The translations under genes were made by a program, and so were the position numbers. Positions 1-12,530 of a stretch of 64,000 nucleotides of DNA are shown here, in pieces (within the stretch, counting starts at the first letter, position 1; every line of letters starts with the position of its first letter). Source of the stretch: Ostrinia nubilalis (taxonomy: Eukaryota; Arthropoda; Insecta; Lepidoptera; Crambidae). The notes under the pieces were generated by a model. That model saw only the letters and a list, made by a program, of their open reading frames with translations, was not told where the DNA came from and searched no databases. The DNA is taken from contig NC_087110.1 in NCBI RefSeq assembly GCF_963855985.1, positions 9,229,001-9,293,000 of the forward strand, given 5' to 3'.

Positions 1-312
1 ACTAAAATTTTTAACTACCTATGATTTAGTCATTTAGGAAATTGCCCTAATCCACATTCTGACTTCAGCAAATTACCATTACCATTTTCTACAGTCGGTT
101 AAAAAAGTGTGTGCATAAGAATGGACGTTTATATCTTTGCGAACAAGATTTTTTCAGAGATTTCATGCCATTATGTGTTGATTGCTTTGAATTTTATAAC
201 ATCATTAGTGGTCGTATACTCTTAATTGAATGCCAAGAACATTTCTTCGGAAAGGCTATGGAAGTAAAGAAAAGCATTTATAAACACTGTTTCACGTGTT
301 TCTTTAAACCAC
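1..312. other. No feature recognised
   Basis: This is AT-rich sequence. The short reading frame here has no recognisable domain and runs into a SINE fragment, so I do not call it a gene. Confidence 0.5.
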
Positions 313-528
313 AAGGAGGAAGCTCTTGGCCTGTATCTCACCTGATGGAAAGTGATGGTTAATTGATTGGGCAGGTGGAAACGAGCCTCACCCGGAATCC
401 TCAACCACAGAGGAACTGGCTATCTCACTTCCGTTGTTATGGCGACAGACTTAGGTAAGACCGTGGTAAATAGCCAGGCGGGATTAGAACAAGCCCTAAC
501 ACCAGCTTAAACGAACAGAAAGATCTGG
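313..528 (-). repeat. SINE family A, 3' part (reverse)
   Basis: On the minus strand this matches the 3' body of the tRNA-derived SINE seen complete at 35702-36033. Shared parts are the GATCATCACTTTCCATCAGG-type core, the TTCCGGGTGAAGC-type block and the block around CTTACCTAAGTCTGTCGCC. The tRNA-like head is missing. Confidence 0.7.
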
Positions 529-744
529 AAACGAAAGGAACCAATGGAAAGCGAACCAAATAAAGGTGTTTTCACATTGCATAATCGTAGCGCGTGACAT
601 TTCTTTTATTTGCTTAGTGCTCCGTATTTAGTCGACATTATCATACATTACTTAGTAGTCTTTGTTGCCAAATCTTTAATATTTGATTAGATTATAAACT
701 ATATTGACGCTGTGCCTGTATTTGTCCGAAAATATTTATTTAAA

Positions 745-965
745 TATTTTGTGTGAGAACGTGGCCACTCCAGAACCTTGCTGCCCCATCGGCCGTCAGT
801 TTTGCGTACTATGTGCCCTGCCTATTGCCACTTCAGCTTGCTAATCCGTCAGGTCAGGCTATGTCAGCGACTTTAGTCAAATTCGCACGCATCATTCGCG
901 CTATTCGCTCTCGCGTGGCAGTTAAAAGGGTTGGTCAAAATTCAGTAGGTCAAGGCTATGAGTTC
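745..965 (-). mobile_element. RTE-like LINE fragment (reverse)
   Basis: The plus strand reads like the complement of the end of the RTE coding region. The block CCCCATCGGCCGTCAG matches the complement of the segment encoding GRWGRKVLEW in the full-length element at 29792-32963. The same fragment type occurs at 58445-58580. It is degenerate, and the open frame on the plus strand is probably accidental. Confidence 0.55.
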
Positions 966-1039
966 GCTCGTATGGGTGAGGCTGGCTACGTTCCAAACAC
1001 TGCTATTCATCAAAATTTTAATTATGTTGGCTATTAATT

Positions 1040-1850
1040 AGAAAAAAGTGGAGCGAGCCTTTAAGGTAGGGAGACTTCTGACGTCCTACCTTTCGCAACT
1101 ACTGAAAAGTATCGATAGACAGACAGAATAACATACTAGTTATTGTACACACCTTGAACCTAATAAATTGTCAACTTGAAGTAGCAGGATCATTTTTGAA
1201 AACCTAATTTTAGCAAAAATCAAAATGCAATTTTCGTTGAAAATAACTTTACATGCCTGAATGCCACAATGCACGAAATCCACTGGCATGCCAGAAAATT
1301 GTGGTTAGTAGGTAAGCTAGCAACTCAATTCGAGTTATTAAAGGAAAATTAAATGGGATTAAAAGGTTGGAAAATAATAAACTGAAATAATCATTATTTT
1401 ATGTTTGCCTTGATGTGCTATCGTCTGTAGTTAGTGACTGTACAAATAGTAGAAATTGAAATGTATTTAGAACACGTGTAACATAATGACCAAACCAACA
1501 CATTATTGTTTGTTCATCAAGAACTAGAAGCAAATAAATTATGTACTACGCAACTGACATTGACTGGCATACTGTAGGAATTTTCCAACAAGCAATAAAA
1601 GCTCAAAGCATAGTTACATTGAAGTTCTAGATTGTAATATCTATCTAAATATTTCAGTCAGATATGATAGATTTTAGATAGCTTGATCGTACTCGTATTG
1701 TATTATAGGAGAACCAAAGTAAAAAGACATAGGCCGTCGAATTGCCAAACAAATTCATAGAACTGATAACCGTTGAGAATTGTTTTTTGTGTTGGATAGT
1801 CCATTTATCGAGGAAGGCTTTAGGCTATAATAACATCACCCTACAGCCAA
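1040..1850. other. No gene seen
   Basis: AT-rich DNA without a convincing exon, RNA gene or identifiable repeat. Confidence 0.5.
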
Positions 1851-1854
1851 TAGG

Positions 1855-1965
1855 GGCAGAGCAGTAAATAAAAATGTTGCAAAAACGGGAAATATTATTC
1901 AAACTATTTTCACGCGTGCGAAGTAGGTACCTAGTGGGCACAGTTAGTTTGATCATAAAGCTTGA
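1855..1965 (+). mobile_element. Helitron-like element end (degenerate)
   Basis: The order CAATAGGGGCAGAGCA, then a spacer, CACGCGTGCGAAGTAG and GGGCACAGTTAGT matches a similar end at 16265-16404. It resembles the common lepidopteran Helitron (Lep1-type) 3' end, which normally finishes in CTAG. The assignment rests on motif memory, not on an alignment. Confidence 0.4.
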
Positions 1966-3168
1966 CTGATCCAGAAGCACGGATCTTCGCAAACGTTGCG
2001 CACGAGTCGCCGGATGCGCATCGCGCCAATGTCGACAATCAATGGGCTATCAACATCATCTGTCAACACGACAATCCTATCTTCCTGTGTTTTGTTCTAG
2101 CGATTGTCTACGACGATCATACGACGTGAATAAAACGCAGGATTACCAGTATTGCAGGAAATAGGTCCTATAACAGCATAATATGTTAATTGCCTCAATT
2201 AAATTATCATAAAATCGAAGACCAATGAAAATTTTGAACATGTGCCTTATAGTGAACCTCTCTCTTGAATAAGTGGGTTTGGGATCGATTCCCAGGCAGA
2301 ACACATAGAGGAAAAACCTAATCTAAAACCTCATGGTCTGAAACCCAAGTCTGAAAAGAATAATTTGTGCTTAAAATTCGGCCTCGGTCCCAAACTTATC
2401 GGTCCAATATCGAGTCTTATCAAACAAGTTGTTCTCCAAACCACATTCAAACGATAGAACAAGGAGAACTGTTGTATTTGTAGAAACCAAAATATTTTAC
2501 AAACCTTGGTCTAATCTATTCACAGATGGTTGAAATCCTCCATGAAATAAAATAATCCACAACTGCTGACAACATTCACTTTCACTGGTTCACAAAACGA
2601 ATTAAAAAATCAATCATAAAAAGTTTGTTTTTACATATTGACAAAATCAAAAAGCGTTGCTCAATTTTCACATTAAAAAAAGAAAATAAAGTAACTATTA
2701 AAACACCTAAAATATTTTAAAACAAAAATGCTTCGAAATAAATTACTTTCTTCAAACACAAATCACATAACTAAACACGAAATAGTCGTATATTTTTTTG
2801 AATTTGCACATTTCTTTACAAATATCCCGAACTGGCCTAAAACACAAAACTTCGAAGGTTCTTCGACGCGAGCTAACGGGCGACTGCACGCGACGGTGTG
2901 GACTACATAAACTAATAGCATACTAGGGTGTGCTCTATTCTCTATTGCTTCGCTTCATTCTTGGATCTTTAGGGCGGCCAGACTGGAGGTAAACCTAACT
3001 TTTGGTCCAATAAATCGGCGTAAATGAAAATAATTACTAGGCGGAGCCTACGTGGTGCCTTTCTTCTGGAAAACTGTGTCGAAAAAATAAGTTTGACAAT
3101 TTTAAATACATGCTAGCTATACTCGTAGTGGTTGCTTACTGGAAATCTGCTAACGACCTTTGCCCCTA
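1966..3168. other. No gene seen
   Basis: AT-rich unassigned DNA. The 60-codon open frame near 2728 has no recognisable domain. Confidence 0.45.
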
Positions 3169-3170
3169 TA

Positions 3171-3433
3171 CAGGGTGTTAGGTAAATGGGTATATGAGCC
3201 GACACTAGCCCATGATAACATGGTCATATAAATGGTATGGTGAAGTCAGAAATTTGATATCAACATTTTATTTTTTTAATTTTCATACAAAATAAATTTT
3301 ATAAGTTCCGATTTGTATAAAAATTAAAATAATTAAAATGAAGATATAAATTTTCTGACTTCACCATACCATTTATATGACCATGTTAACATGGGCTAGT
3401 GTCGGCTCATATACCCATTTACCTAACACCCTG
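3171..3433. mobile_element. Foldback MITE, 263 bp, TA target duplication
   Basis: The element begins CAGGGTGTTAGGTAAATGGG and ends with the complement. Each arm is about 70 bp and includes the blocks GAGCCGACACTAGCCCATG and CATTTATATGACCATG. It is flanked by TA on both sides (3169-3170 and 3434-3435), as expected of a Tc1/mariner-type non-autonomous element. It has no coding capacity. Confidence 0.8.
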
Positions 3434-3896
3434 TAGAACAGAAAAATAAGATAACTCATTTTAGAAGCCAACAAAAGTAGTAACTTCATCAAAAATACTG
3501 AAACTAACCAAGAATCCGTCTGCTCATTTGCCTCCTGTCACATAAAAAAGAAGGCATTTTCCTTTAACTCTTAAATACTCCTTCACAGTATTCATATCAC
3601 ACCGGTTAATTTAGTAATCCTTAGGACTGGCCTATGTTTCAGCGATGGACGTCATGTGGCTGAAATGATGATGATTCGCATATTAATCAAGGCCAGAAAA
3701 GCGTTCTCTAGAACCCGAAAATACCTCGACCACACATAATTTGAACTAAACTAGGGTGAATCTTTGAGGTGGCACTCAACCTCAATTGTGGCCACACTGT
3801 CTGGCACTTGAAGGTAATAAAGCGTCCACGTGCTACTTTCTATTTGACCAAATTAAAGTTTTTTTTTCGGCCAACAATAGCCGGTGGGACGTCCAC

Positions 3897-5244
3897 TAGG
3901 GTGTCCCAAAAAAATCAAAGTCTTTTTTTTTCAACGCATACCCTCTAATTATGTTTGAATCGTGTCAAAACAATAATATATAAAATTTTGTATACCTAGA
4001 ACCACGGCAACCCGTGCCGACTTGCATCGATAATGTCAGTACTTTTTACTTGGCCGCGCGGGAGGTAAAGTATCTAAGTGCCTATTATTACTTGTTTGTT
4101 TTATTCGTAAATGCATTATTTTCATTCAGCCAACATGTCAGTGCAATTACACAGTTCTAAAAAAAAGGAATATTTTTAATAGGGTGGGCTATAAAACATC
4201 AAATTACCGGTTCAAAGTTCCCTCTAATGGAGTAGTTTTGGTAGTTCTGTTTGAAGGCATGAAATGAATTTGCATTACACATTTATTAGAAAAAGGCACG
4301 TATACTGACGAGAACTTTCTCTGATAGATAGAAAAAATAAGATTCGGCGTCTAGGTGCCATCAAGCGCGATGGATGGCGAGAGCAATTAATTCATTAAAA
4401 TTTTGTTACTAACCTCTCAATTTAAAATTCCTAACAAGGGTAAATTTGCTTTTTTAGACGTTTGCTTGTTTATGCTATATGTCAGACGCCAATCCATGGC
4501 TGCAATGTATTTTTACGGTAAAAGCACCTTTGAGGATATTTGTTTTTAATGGCCATGAAAAGTCTAAGAAAAAACGCAACCAAACCATCTCAAAAATAGC
4601 TTTAAAGAGTCCAAAATTTTGTCAGCATCTAAGGTATTTGATAGATGGAGTGGCTGTCTTGTTTATTACTTTGTTTTAATCAAAAGCATAGTCTTGTTCA
4701 ATTAACAAACAAACTGATAGTTTCATGAACGAGAGTCCTACTCCATGATCTAATTATGCTTCTTTTCAATGCGCTAAAAACTTGATGCTGCGAAAAGATC
4801 GATTAAATTAATGTACAACTTTTATGGCGAAATCATTGTTAAGTAGGAACAACAGCAATACAATTTTAAATTGATTAAAAATAACACTTTCAGTTAGTCA
4901 GTAGGGTAATTCAGATCCTGACTGTAAAAACTATATTTCAAAAGAAAATTTACGAATTATTAACATCTTTTTAATAATACATATTTCATTAAAATAATAT
5001 GCAGCTAAAACAGCGTTGTATTTACTAAACAAATGTTAAGTTCCACAATCTACAGTATCCTATACAGCTTCATACCTACAAACATTTTGGTAAAAGTTTG
5101 ACGTCAAGTCGGCACGGGTTATAGTTATCCGATACTAATAATATTTGATATTTTAGTTGCTAGGGTCAAATAGAAAAAAACTAAAGGGTATGCGTACCAG
5201 AAATCGAAATAAAAATTTTCGCCCTACTAGCCTGGGACACCCTA
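3897..5244. mobile_element. Non-autonomous hAT-like element, 1348 bp
   Basis: The ends are perfect 12-bp inverted repeats, TAGGGTGTCCCA and its complement. The element is flanked by the 8-bp direct repeat ACGTCCAC at 3889-3896 and 5245-5252. An 8-bp duplication with a TAG-type terminus is the mark of the hAT superfamily. The longest internal frame is 66 codons, so it encodes no transposase. It sits inside an RTE fragment that continues on both sides, so it is younger than that fragment. Confidence 0.8.
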
Positions 5245-5252
5245 ACGTCCAC

Positions 5253-5398
5253 CCACAAGGTGGACCGACCTTGTAAAGGTAGCAGGAAGGCGCTGGATGT
5301 AGGCCGCTACCAACCGGCCGATGTGGAAATCATTGGGGGAGGCGTATGTTCAGCAGTGGACGTTCTGTGGCTGAAATGATGATGATGAATAACGACTT
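5253..5398 (+). mobile_element. RTE-like LINE 3' end (split by the hAT-like element)
   Basis: The sequence matches the end of the RTE coding region: the RWTD-encoding segment, then GGAGGC, CAGCAGTGGACG and CTGAAATGATGATGATGA. The upstream half is at about 3868-3896, before the hAT-like insertion. The (ATG)n tail marks a subfamily different from the full-length copy at 29792, which ends in (AACG)n. Confidence 0.7.
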
Positions 5399-5399
5399 T

Positions 5400-5855
5400 T
5401 CCAACTTCACCTCACAATAGGACAAAATCCTCTTAACCTCAAAAGAGCAACAAGGTTAAGAGTTTTTAAGAGCAAAAATGTTTAAACTTTAAACTGAAAT
5501 GAGAGAATAATCCTAGATTAACGAAAGTTGCATGAAACAGGAGAACTTTTCAGACAGGCGAATTACATTTTCAGTTTCAACATTTCGCTGGCATTAAATG
5601 TTTTCTGAACAATTTACACAGGTAAAAAAATCTGTTTGGTTAAAACATATTTGGCAATTAACTATTTAATCCTTGGACTTTTTTTTGTAGTTAAATAGGG
5701 AAATCCTTTTCTAGATAATGTACGGATGGTATGAATTAACTAGGAATAAAAACTACACATTATGACGATAGGAACATTATGATGTGATTTTTTTGGTTTC
5801 GATTCCGTCAGTGGAAATACTTTTACTTGTACACGTAGATAAATCGAAGGTCGTA
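5400..5855. other. No gene seen
   Basis: AT-rich unassigned DNA between two repeat fragments. Confidence 0.45.
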
Positions 5856-5857
5856 GG

Positions 5858-6060
5858 CACGGGACTATCCCACCTCTCGTTCCCACCGCTGCAACTCCTG
5901 TATAGCCAGGATCTACAGCTTGACCGCCAATAAAAGCCCAACCAGTATAGGTCAAGTTTGTCCCGGGGAAAGTTAAACTGTCATTGGACCCGCAACGAAA
6001 TTAATTAGAAGAATATAGGAGTTCGAAGTTAAGGTTCGAAGAAGGTAGGGACCGTGTGTC
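5858..6060 (-). repeat. Interspersed repeat family B (reverse)
   Basis: Family B is recognised by CCCGGGACAAACTTGACC, GGCGGTCAAGCTGTAGATCC and GTGGGAACGAGAGGTGGGAA, followed by TAGTCCCG. Copies occur at 7570, 15240, 16915 and 20992 (plus) and in part at 38240 and 61480 (minus). The class is unknown. Confidence 0.65.
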
Positions 6061-6064
6061 TATT

Positions 6065-7005
6065 TTCTTTCTAGAACAATAAAGCCCCTTTCAATGTTTC
6101 CATCGTCTACCTTAATTTAGTATTTTTAATTTCCAATTCCGCCACAAGTCATCGTGATTCGCAAACGGTTTCAGTCACGCAACGCATAGCAATATAGGCC
6201 GTAGGGTGTGTGCGATACGTCATATAGCTGTAGATCGAAGATAAATGGGAAACAATGCCATAAACGTGGAATTGGATGGTCGGCCTAATTTTTTGAATTA
6301 TTTATTTAAACAATCTGCGACCTCTTCTTTTTCTTCACACATGTGTCTTGATTAGACTTTTTCAACAAAGGAAAATCAACCAATGGGACTACTCCAATTT
6401 AGCCTCGGCTCAAGAGGCCTCTGGAAAAGAGATCGAGGAAGTAACATGCGAGAAAGTGCGAGATGTCCAAGAGAGAGACGTATGCAATAATGTGGCACGG
6501 GGTCTGCTAATACAAATCTTTACAAATTTTTACGCGTCCTTGTACTGGTCCTGGTCAGCTTTCTCATTTAGCTATATTGTAAACGACCTAAGTTCAGCAG
6601 TAGACGTCCTGTAACTGAAAACATCTCTGGGCACGCAGCCTGAATATGACAAACCTAAGATTTACTAAAAGAGCTTACGTAAAGTAAAAAAATTAGGTTG
6701 ATTCGACTAGTCATGTCCCGAAAATATTCATACTATCAGTAATTTTGCAGAATTTTTGGTTTAACCATTCCTGTTTACTCCATCGGTTTATTACATTACA
6801 GCAAATTTAAAATCTTACTGTCTACTACCAGGATATACTTAGCCTACTACAATAGCAGGAGCGGCCGAGGTGTCTAGGCGCGGCAAGCCCCACCCTGCCT
6901 GATATTAGTGAACATTAGCCAAATTACTAGCGATACATTATGGGCCGTTTACACGCTAGAACGGAGGGCTAATTAAAATATGGCCTATTTATTTATATTA
7001 GGATA
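6065..7005. other. No gene seen
   Basis: Unassigned DNA. The 88-codon frame at 6348-6614 has no recognisable domain and no support as an exon. Confidence 0.45.
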
Positions 7006-7007
7006 GG

Positions 7008-7085
7008 AACTAGCGGCCGCCTGTGACTTCGTACACGTGGATACCGTTTTACCCCCTTAGGGGTGGAGTTTCGTAAAATCCTTTC
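7008..7085 (-). mobile_element. Helitron-like 3' end (reverse)
   Basis: The plus strand shows ACTAGCGGCCGCC, ACTTCGTACACGTGGAT and ACCGTTTTACCCCC. This is the reverse complement of the end blocks at 34683, 55912 and 58842. Confidence 0.5.
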
Positions 7086-7227
7086 TTAGCCAGATGCCTA
7101 CGTCATAACATCTACCTGCATGCCTTTCAGCCCGATCCGTCCAGTGGTTTGGACTGTGCGTTGATAGATCACTATGTCAGTCACCTTTGAGTTATATACA
7201 ATTTAGAAGAAAGATAAAAGGACGGGA

Positions 7228-7380
7228 AACGCAGCGTGTGACGTCCAACAAAGTGGACCGAGGACCTGATAAAGGTAGCAGGAGGGCGCTAGATGCAGGT
7301 CGCTACTAACCGTGCGATGTAAAAGTCATTGGGGGAGGCCTATGTTCAGCAGTGGACGTCCTGCTGAAATGATGATAATG
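7228..7380 (+). mobile_element. RTE-like LINE 3' end
   Basis: Contains AAGTGGACCGAGGACCTG, TGGGGGAGGCC and CAGCAGTGGACGTCC, then a short ATG-rich tail. It is 5'-truncated and non-coding. Confidence 0.65.
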
Positions 7381-7569
7381 AATAAAAGAAGGGCAGAGGA
7401 AGCCTGCACCTGAAAGCCACGTGGTGGACAACCGTTTTAAAATATGTGGAACCAGCTTTGATGAAAAACCAGACAAGTTCAGACAACTTGGCATTTTAGA
7501 ACAAGGAAACCCCTTTGAACGGGGAGAGCCGACCATAAATGAAATGGGAAAAGGCACAGCAGAAGATGA

Positions 7570-7688
7570 TGACATGACAAACTTGACCTTCACTGGTTGG
7601 GTTTTTATTGGCGGTCAAGCTGTAAATCCTGGCTACAAAGGAGTTGCAGTGGTGGGAACGAGAGGTGGGAATACGAATAGTCCCGATG
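7570..7688 (+). repeat. Interspersed repeat family B
   Basis: A partial copy with the family B core blocks. It lies inside a 105-codon open frame, but that frame crosses the repeat border and is not a credible gene. Confidence 0.6.
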
Positions 7689-7689
7689 A

Positions 7690-8614
7690 TGAAATGACAT
7701 TTTGGACAAATGTTGTTCAAGAGTCATTTACAGATTAGACGTATACTTAGATTTGAATAAGACCTAGGTGTGCCTCGGTCTCATAACCCTTTATACGGCT
7801 GTGGTTCCCATAGTGCCCATCATATTTTGAACTTTATTCTCCTATCTTAAGAGCGTTTACGTCTAGCGTGGCATGTCAAGTTTAGGTAATTTCGATGCTA
7901 GTTTTATTCACACTAAAATAATTATGACTGTGTGCGTGTTCTCACGCTCTATAGTCAAACCAAAATACTTTGATCCACCATCGTAAAAGTGTGCCAGGCT
8001 GTCAAGTGACAGCTCAAGGAAACTATAAAATCTTCAAATCTTCCAACACCGACTCCATAATTATAAATAATGGTATACATTAGTCCTAATCAATAATAAA
8101 TACGTAAATTCTTTATCATAAAATATAGTAAATTATCAAAGGTTTTTTACTATTTTGAGAATATTTTATACAGCCTATGTTCAGCAGAAAAATTTTTGAA
8201 TTTTAATGGTGAGAGATTTTTTCAAATCGGTTCTATTCAAAACAAACTTTTCCTGTTTACTATTCTTTTTTTATCCGGAAAATGCATAACATTTCATACC
8301 CACCAGCTGCGGGGGCAGCTAGTGGGTTATGTGGGGTTCTTCCTACCAGAAGGTGGGTAGACCCTACACCCACTAAAAACCTGACTGTTTCTGCCATGAT
8401 CCATATGAGTGATATGAGGGAACGCGGGACATCGCCATTGGCTGTTGCCTGTAGCATTCGTCCTTAGCCGCCACCAGACACCTCCATGTCTAGCGACCGA
8501 GGCCTGTTAGGAAGGGACAGTTGGAGACTATAAGCTGTCCTCTTGCGCCCAGGGTGTCGGCGGCGGATAACCGGAGTGTCGGCTGAGGCCTCTCGCTCCC
8601 CCTTTCCACTGCTT
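7690..8614. other. Unassigned DNA with a GC-richer segment
   Basis: Positions 8290-8610 are less AT-rich and may come from a decayed retroelement. I could not match the segment to a family, and the overlapping open frames are on both strands without domains. Confidence 0.35.
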
Positions 8615-8644
8615 CTTTCTGTGAAAGAACACTTTCACAGAAAG
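8615..8644. repeat. Perfect 13-bp hairpin
   Basis: CTTTCTGTGAAAG, loop AACA, then the exact complement CTTTCACAGAAAG. No gene is close, and the function is unknown. Confidence 0.7.
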
Positions 8645-9119
8645 TAAGCACACTATACCATAAGATTATTTGTCTCATCATATATTTTATACTAATATAG
8701 ATATTGTTTCCGAAAGCAAGCGGGTTCATTCCGTACCTGTACGCTTCATGCGTTCTCTAGCAAAAGCTGAAAATCAGTGTTCTGCCCTTTTGAGGGTAGT
8801 GTTTATACTGAGCTCTTTGCTTTTTGCATCGCTGCGGCACACATCACTCTGACGCAGGGAACTATTTGAAACGCTAGTCATCTTTATCTTATGTTGTTTT
8901 GTCACTTTTGTTATGTTGCAACTGTTGAAATTATTACTAACCTGTGTAACAAAATACCAGTGGTGTCACCTAGTGTGTTTCTTGACTAACTTTATTTCGA
9001 TATTGAATTGAATTTCAATAGCAACTATACATAATGACAATGTGTGTGTTAAAAGCATTAAAAAAGTGTGTTACAACAAATAAACAATTTATCTATCTAT
9101 CTCACGCCTCTTCCCGATT

Positions 9120-9340
9120 GGTAGGGAGAGGTCATTTCCAACCGCCGCTCGTTCGCTTAGGCTGGGCACTGTTGGAGCGTGTCAGTCTGCTGCGGTGACT
9201 CACGTGCCAAGACTGCAGTGTTAACTGACAACCATCTACAGGCTCTCGGCCTATACGATGGAGGAATGGCCCGAAGCACCCATGGCCCGGTAGAACCTGG
9301 GTCGCCCTTTGTGTGAGGCGATCATGCCGTCGCACCCACT
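9120..9340 (-). mobile_element. Degenerate LINE reverse transcriptase C-terminus
   Basis: The minus strand encodes RATQVLPGHGCFGPFLHRIG. This resembles the segment before the C-terminal zinc knuckle of R1- or jockey-type LINE polyproteins, where a GHG-F-YLHRI-like motif is common. The zinc-binding cysteines and histidines that should follow are not preserved, so it is a dead fragment. Confidence 0.45.
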
Positions 9341-9984
9341 CCTCTAATACAGGCAGAACTGCCTCTATGGTGCGACGTAAAATTTGGCTGACGGCCAGGC
9401 GTACCCTTCAGCACTCTAGGGCCTAGATCCTCAAGCCTCTACCTTTTGGTTTCCACCTCTCGTGGTGCACGTACACGTACATTTCCCCTTGGGACCTATG
9501 GTCACCTCGCAACTGGCGTCTATTCTCGGTTGTCGACACTAGCTTTGTCACCACAGAGGATAAATGGCATAAATAATATCGATTGTCACCAGTGGTGACA
9601 CATACTTTCCCAGTTGTAGCTACAGGCTTTCTCACAACTTATAACAAATTAGAAAAATACATCCCAATTATGCCTAGTGGGGACGTACACAAATATTGAC
9701 ACAAATTTCAACGTGTATGAACCTCGTTTTACTCCTTAGTTCGTAAAATCTGTTGTTTGATATCATGTTGATAGATGGCGTTTCACGGCTTCCCCCGCAT
9801 GAATATTTACGAACGTCAAAAACAGTAGTTTGTCCAGCGCTGTAGATTTTAACCAATGACGATAGATTGCGCTTTTTAGACACGTCTTATTTATTTATTG
9901 AAATTTATTTGTCACATATCGTCATAAATTATAGCCTATAATTATGTTAATCTGGTTTATAAACAATAATACTGTAAAGTTTCA

Positions 9985-10076
9985 ACAAAATCCGTTCAGT
10001 AGTTTTTGAGTGAAAGAGTAACAAACATCCAGACATCCAAACTTTCGCATTTATAATATTAGTAGGATTGTTATAC
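9985..10076 (+). repeat. Lepidopteran dispersed repeat end
   Basis: The blocks AAAATCCGTTCAGTAGTTTT, GTGAAAGAGTAACAAACATC and TTATAATATTAGTAGGA recur in part at 10585, 19480 and 55995. They are typical of a very common lepidopteran repeat end. The class is uncertain. Confidence 0.5.
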
Positions 10077-10309
10077 GTCGCCACTAATGACAATATTTTT
10101 TTTCCCATTTATCCTCAGTAGGGACATAGTCAGTGTCCACAACCGGGAATAGACGGACTGCGGATACTATGCGGTATCCACGAATTACCTCAGCCTGTGC
10201 CTCAGTGATATCATGCGTTGCGCTTTTTTGAACAGTAGGATGCTCCACGACTACACAGCACTGTGCCATACTCGAGCCCCATATAGGACCATATAACGCG
10301 CGACGCAAA

Positions 10310-11890
10310 AGTATTGTCAGCGACTCAGTGCAGCCGGGCCTCCGAGATTAGGCATCAACCGGCTTAGTGCGCCGGCGGTAGCCAAAAGCTTAGGGGTGAG
10401 ACGATTCAAGTGGCCGTCAAATGACCACTGTCCAACTAACTACAATCCGAGGCACCTACAGCAAAGATTTTCCGACTGTAATATGTTGTGTATGTTCCCC
10501 CTACAACTAGGTGGGACCCTGCTGGGAGAGCATTCCTATTAACTATTCTGTAACCACCTATTTATGGCAAATAAATTATTAGTATTATTCCTCTTTATAA
10601 TATTAGTAGGTATACATACATAACTTGCTGTTCCAAATTTTCGTCATTCGTTTTCGTTTCATCGCTAAAAATAACTTAATTTTATTTTTCATTACGTCTG
10701 AAATAGAATTTGTAGTAAAAATAGACTGTAATGAAAAATAACAATAAAATATTTTAATTACCACGTGATCGCAAAATCTACCACCAAGATTTTGCGGATA
10801 CACTATAAAAGTCCAGCTACCTGTCAAAGATCAACGTACGCGTGACACATGTCAGCAGAGCACCGAGCGACGTGACCTCACTCTGGAACGCCTCGAGGCG
10901 GACTGAATTTGAACGATTCGTGCGCGGCGATTTATAGTAGTTTTCAAATACTCATAGAAAAAAAATTACAATGAATTATTTTAAATTTCAAAGTAAATAT
11001 TTTAGATAAGATATTCTTCTATTATATTAAGCTATTTTTGTGTTGAATAAAGGAAGAATATTGGTGAAAAAATCACTTTGATTTTTGGGTATTTCACGTT
11101 CTTTTAATTTGTGATTTCTTATTGTAAAATGCTTAAATCTAAAAATTTTCTCAGATAACTATTTGCCCAAGGATCTATGCTATAGGATATAAATGTTTGT
11201 TAAATCGTTTTCACAGTATTTTTAAAAAATTTCAGCTTGTAAACTGACGCTAAAGTGGAAATATACAAAACCTGTGTGGACTTATCTTGATAGAATTCTT
11301 AAATGCTAGACTAATCGCAATATTTTCTCAATTAACTATTTAGACGACGAAATTGCCTAACTATTTATGCCTATAACATATTTGTAGTATTACTGGTTAA
11401 TGATTGTAACGAGTTGAAAAAGTACTGTTTTTGCGCCAAACGGCGTAAACGCTCTTAAGATCCAAAAACAATGAAAAATTTGGACTTGTTATGCATAAAG
11501 TACTTACCTACGTTACAAATGAGAATGCAATTATCATATTTCGTGACATATTATCATCTATTACTATTACAAAAGCGAATCTTCCTAGCTATAAACCCGT
11601 CTTAGTATTGCTAATTCCTACATTACGTGGTATTTTTTATGATTATCTGTTTTATTGTACTTACATTAAGTACAATAAAGAGTGTTTATAAAAATAATGA
11701 GTAAACTCTAACTCGACGTATTTAGCTCATTAACCAATAAATTACACTGGAACAGTGAATAAATATAATTTCTTTTAAATAACAAATATTTATTACTTGT
11801 CTTACTAACTGCTAAACTATTTTATTTAAGTTGGTAATGATTAATGTCTGTTTATATTCGATTCACTATTAACAACTATTAATAAATAAA
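10310..11890. other. No gene seen
   Basis: Positions 10310-10550 are GC-richer and may be decayed retroelement sequence. The rest is AT-rich DNA without a supported feature. Confidence 0.4.
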
Positions 11891-11894
11891 TGTT

Positions 11895-12145
11895 TTTAAA
11901 CATTTTACCACGCTAGGCAGGCGGGTTGGAGATCGCAGTTTAAAAGATTGATGTTTTTCAGAGAGCGCTGCTGCCCATTCTCTGTTTGATGTGTAGTCCC
12001 TAAGTCGCCTCTTACGACACCCGCGGGAAGAGTAGGGGTTATGCTGCCTAGCGTGGAGATTATGGCAAAACCCTCCACTATAGTGGAGGAGGCTCATAGT
12101 CCAGCAGTGGACTGTAAAGGGCTGTTGATGATGATGATGATGAAA
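11895..12145. mobile_element. Mosaic of RTE-like 5' and 3' ends
   Basis: On the minus strand, TGTCGTAAGAGGCGACTTAG and CTCCAACCCGCCTGCC resemble the 5' leader of the full-length RTE copy (29830-29950). On the plus strand, GTCCAGCAGTGGACTG followed by (GATGAT)n resembles an RTE 3' end. The piece is a short composite, possibly an RTE-mobilised non-autonomous element. Confidence 0.45.
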
Positions 12146-12253
12146 CATTTTACACGGCGAGCGACTCCATCTCTTCCAAACTAAACTAAGATAATTTAAG
12201 ACGCGTTTAACGGATATAACTAATGGATACAATTTATCATCATCATTAATTTA

Positions 12254-12530
12254 ACCACCTCTGCGGTGTAGTAGTGGTAAGACCGCCTGCTCTAGAACCA
12301 GAGGTCCCGGGTTCGATTCCCAGTGGAGTCAGATTTTACTGTTTAGTTACCACCATCCTTCCTAACTCGGTCGCTATAACAACAATGTTAACAGCATTGT
12401 TGTGTTCCGGCAGTTAGAGGTAAGATAGCCAGTTCCTCTGTGGTTGTAGATTCCGGGTGAAGCTCGCTTCCACCTTCAGCCTGATCATCACTTTCCATCA
12501 GGTGAGATGCAAATCAAGAGCTTTATTTTT
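12254..12530 (+). repeat. SINE family A, tRNA-derived
   Basis: The head has an A-box-like TAGTGGTAAGACC and a B-box GGTTCGATTCC. It is followed by the family body and the GATCATCACTTTCCATCAGG core. The tRNA-like part does not end as a mature gene, so I do not call it a tRNA. Confidence 0.75.
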
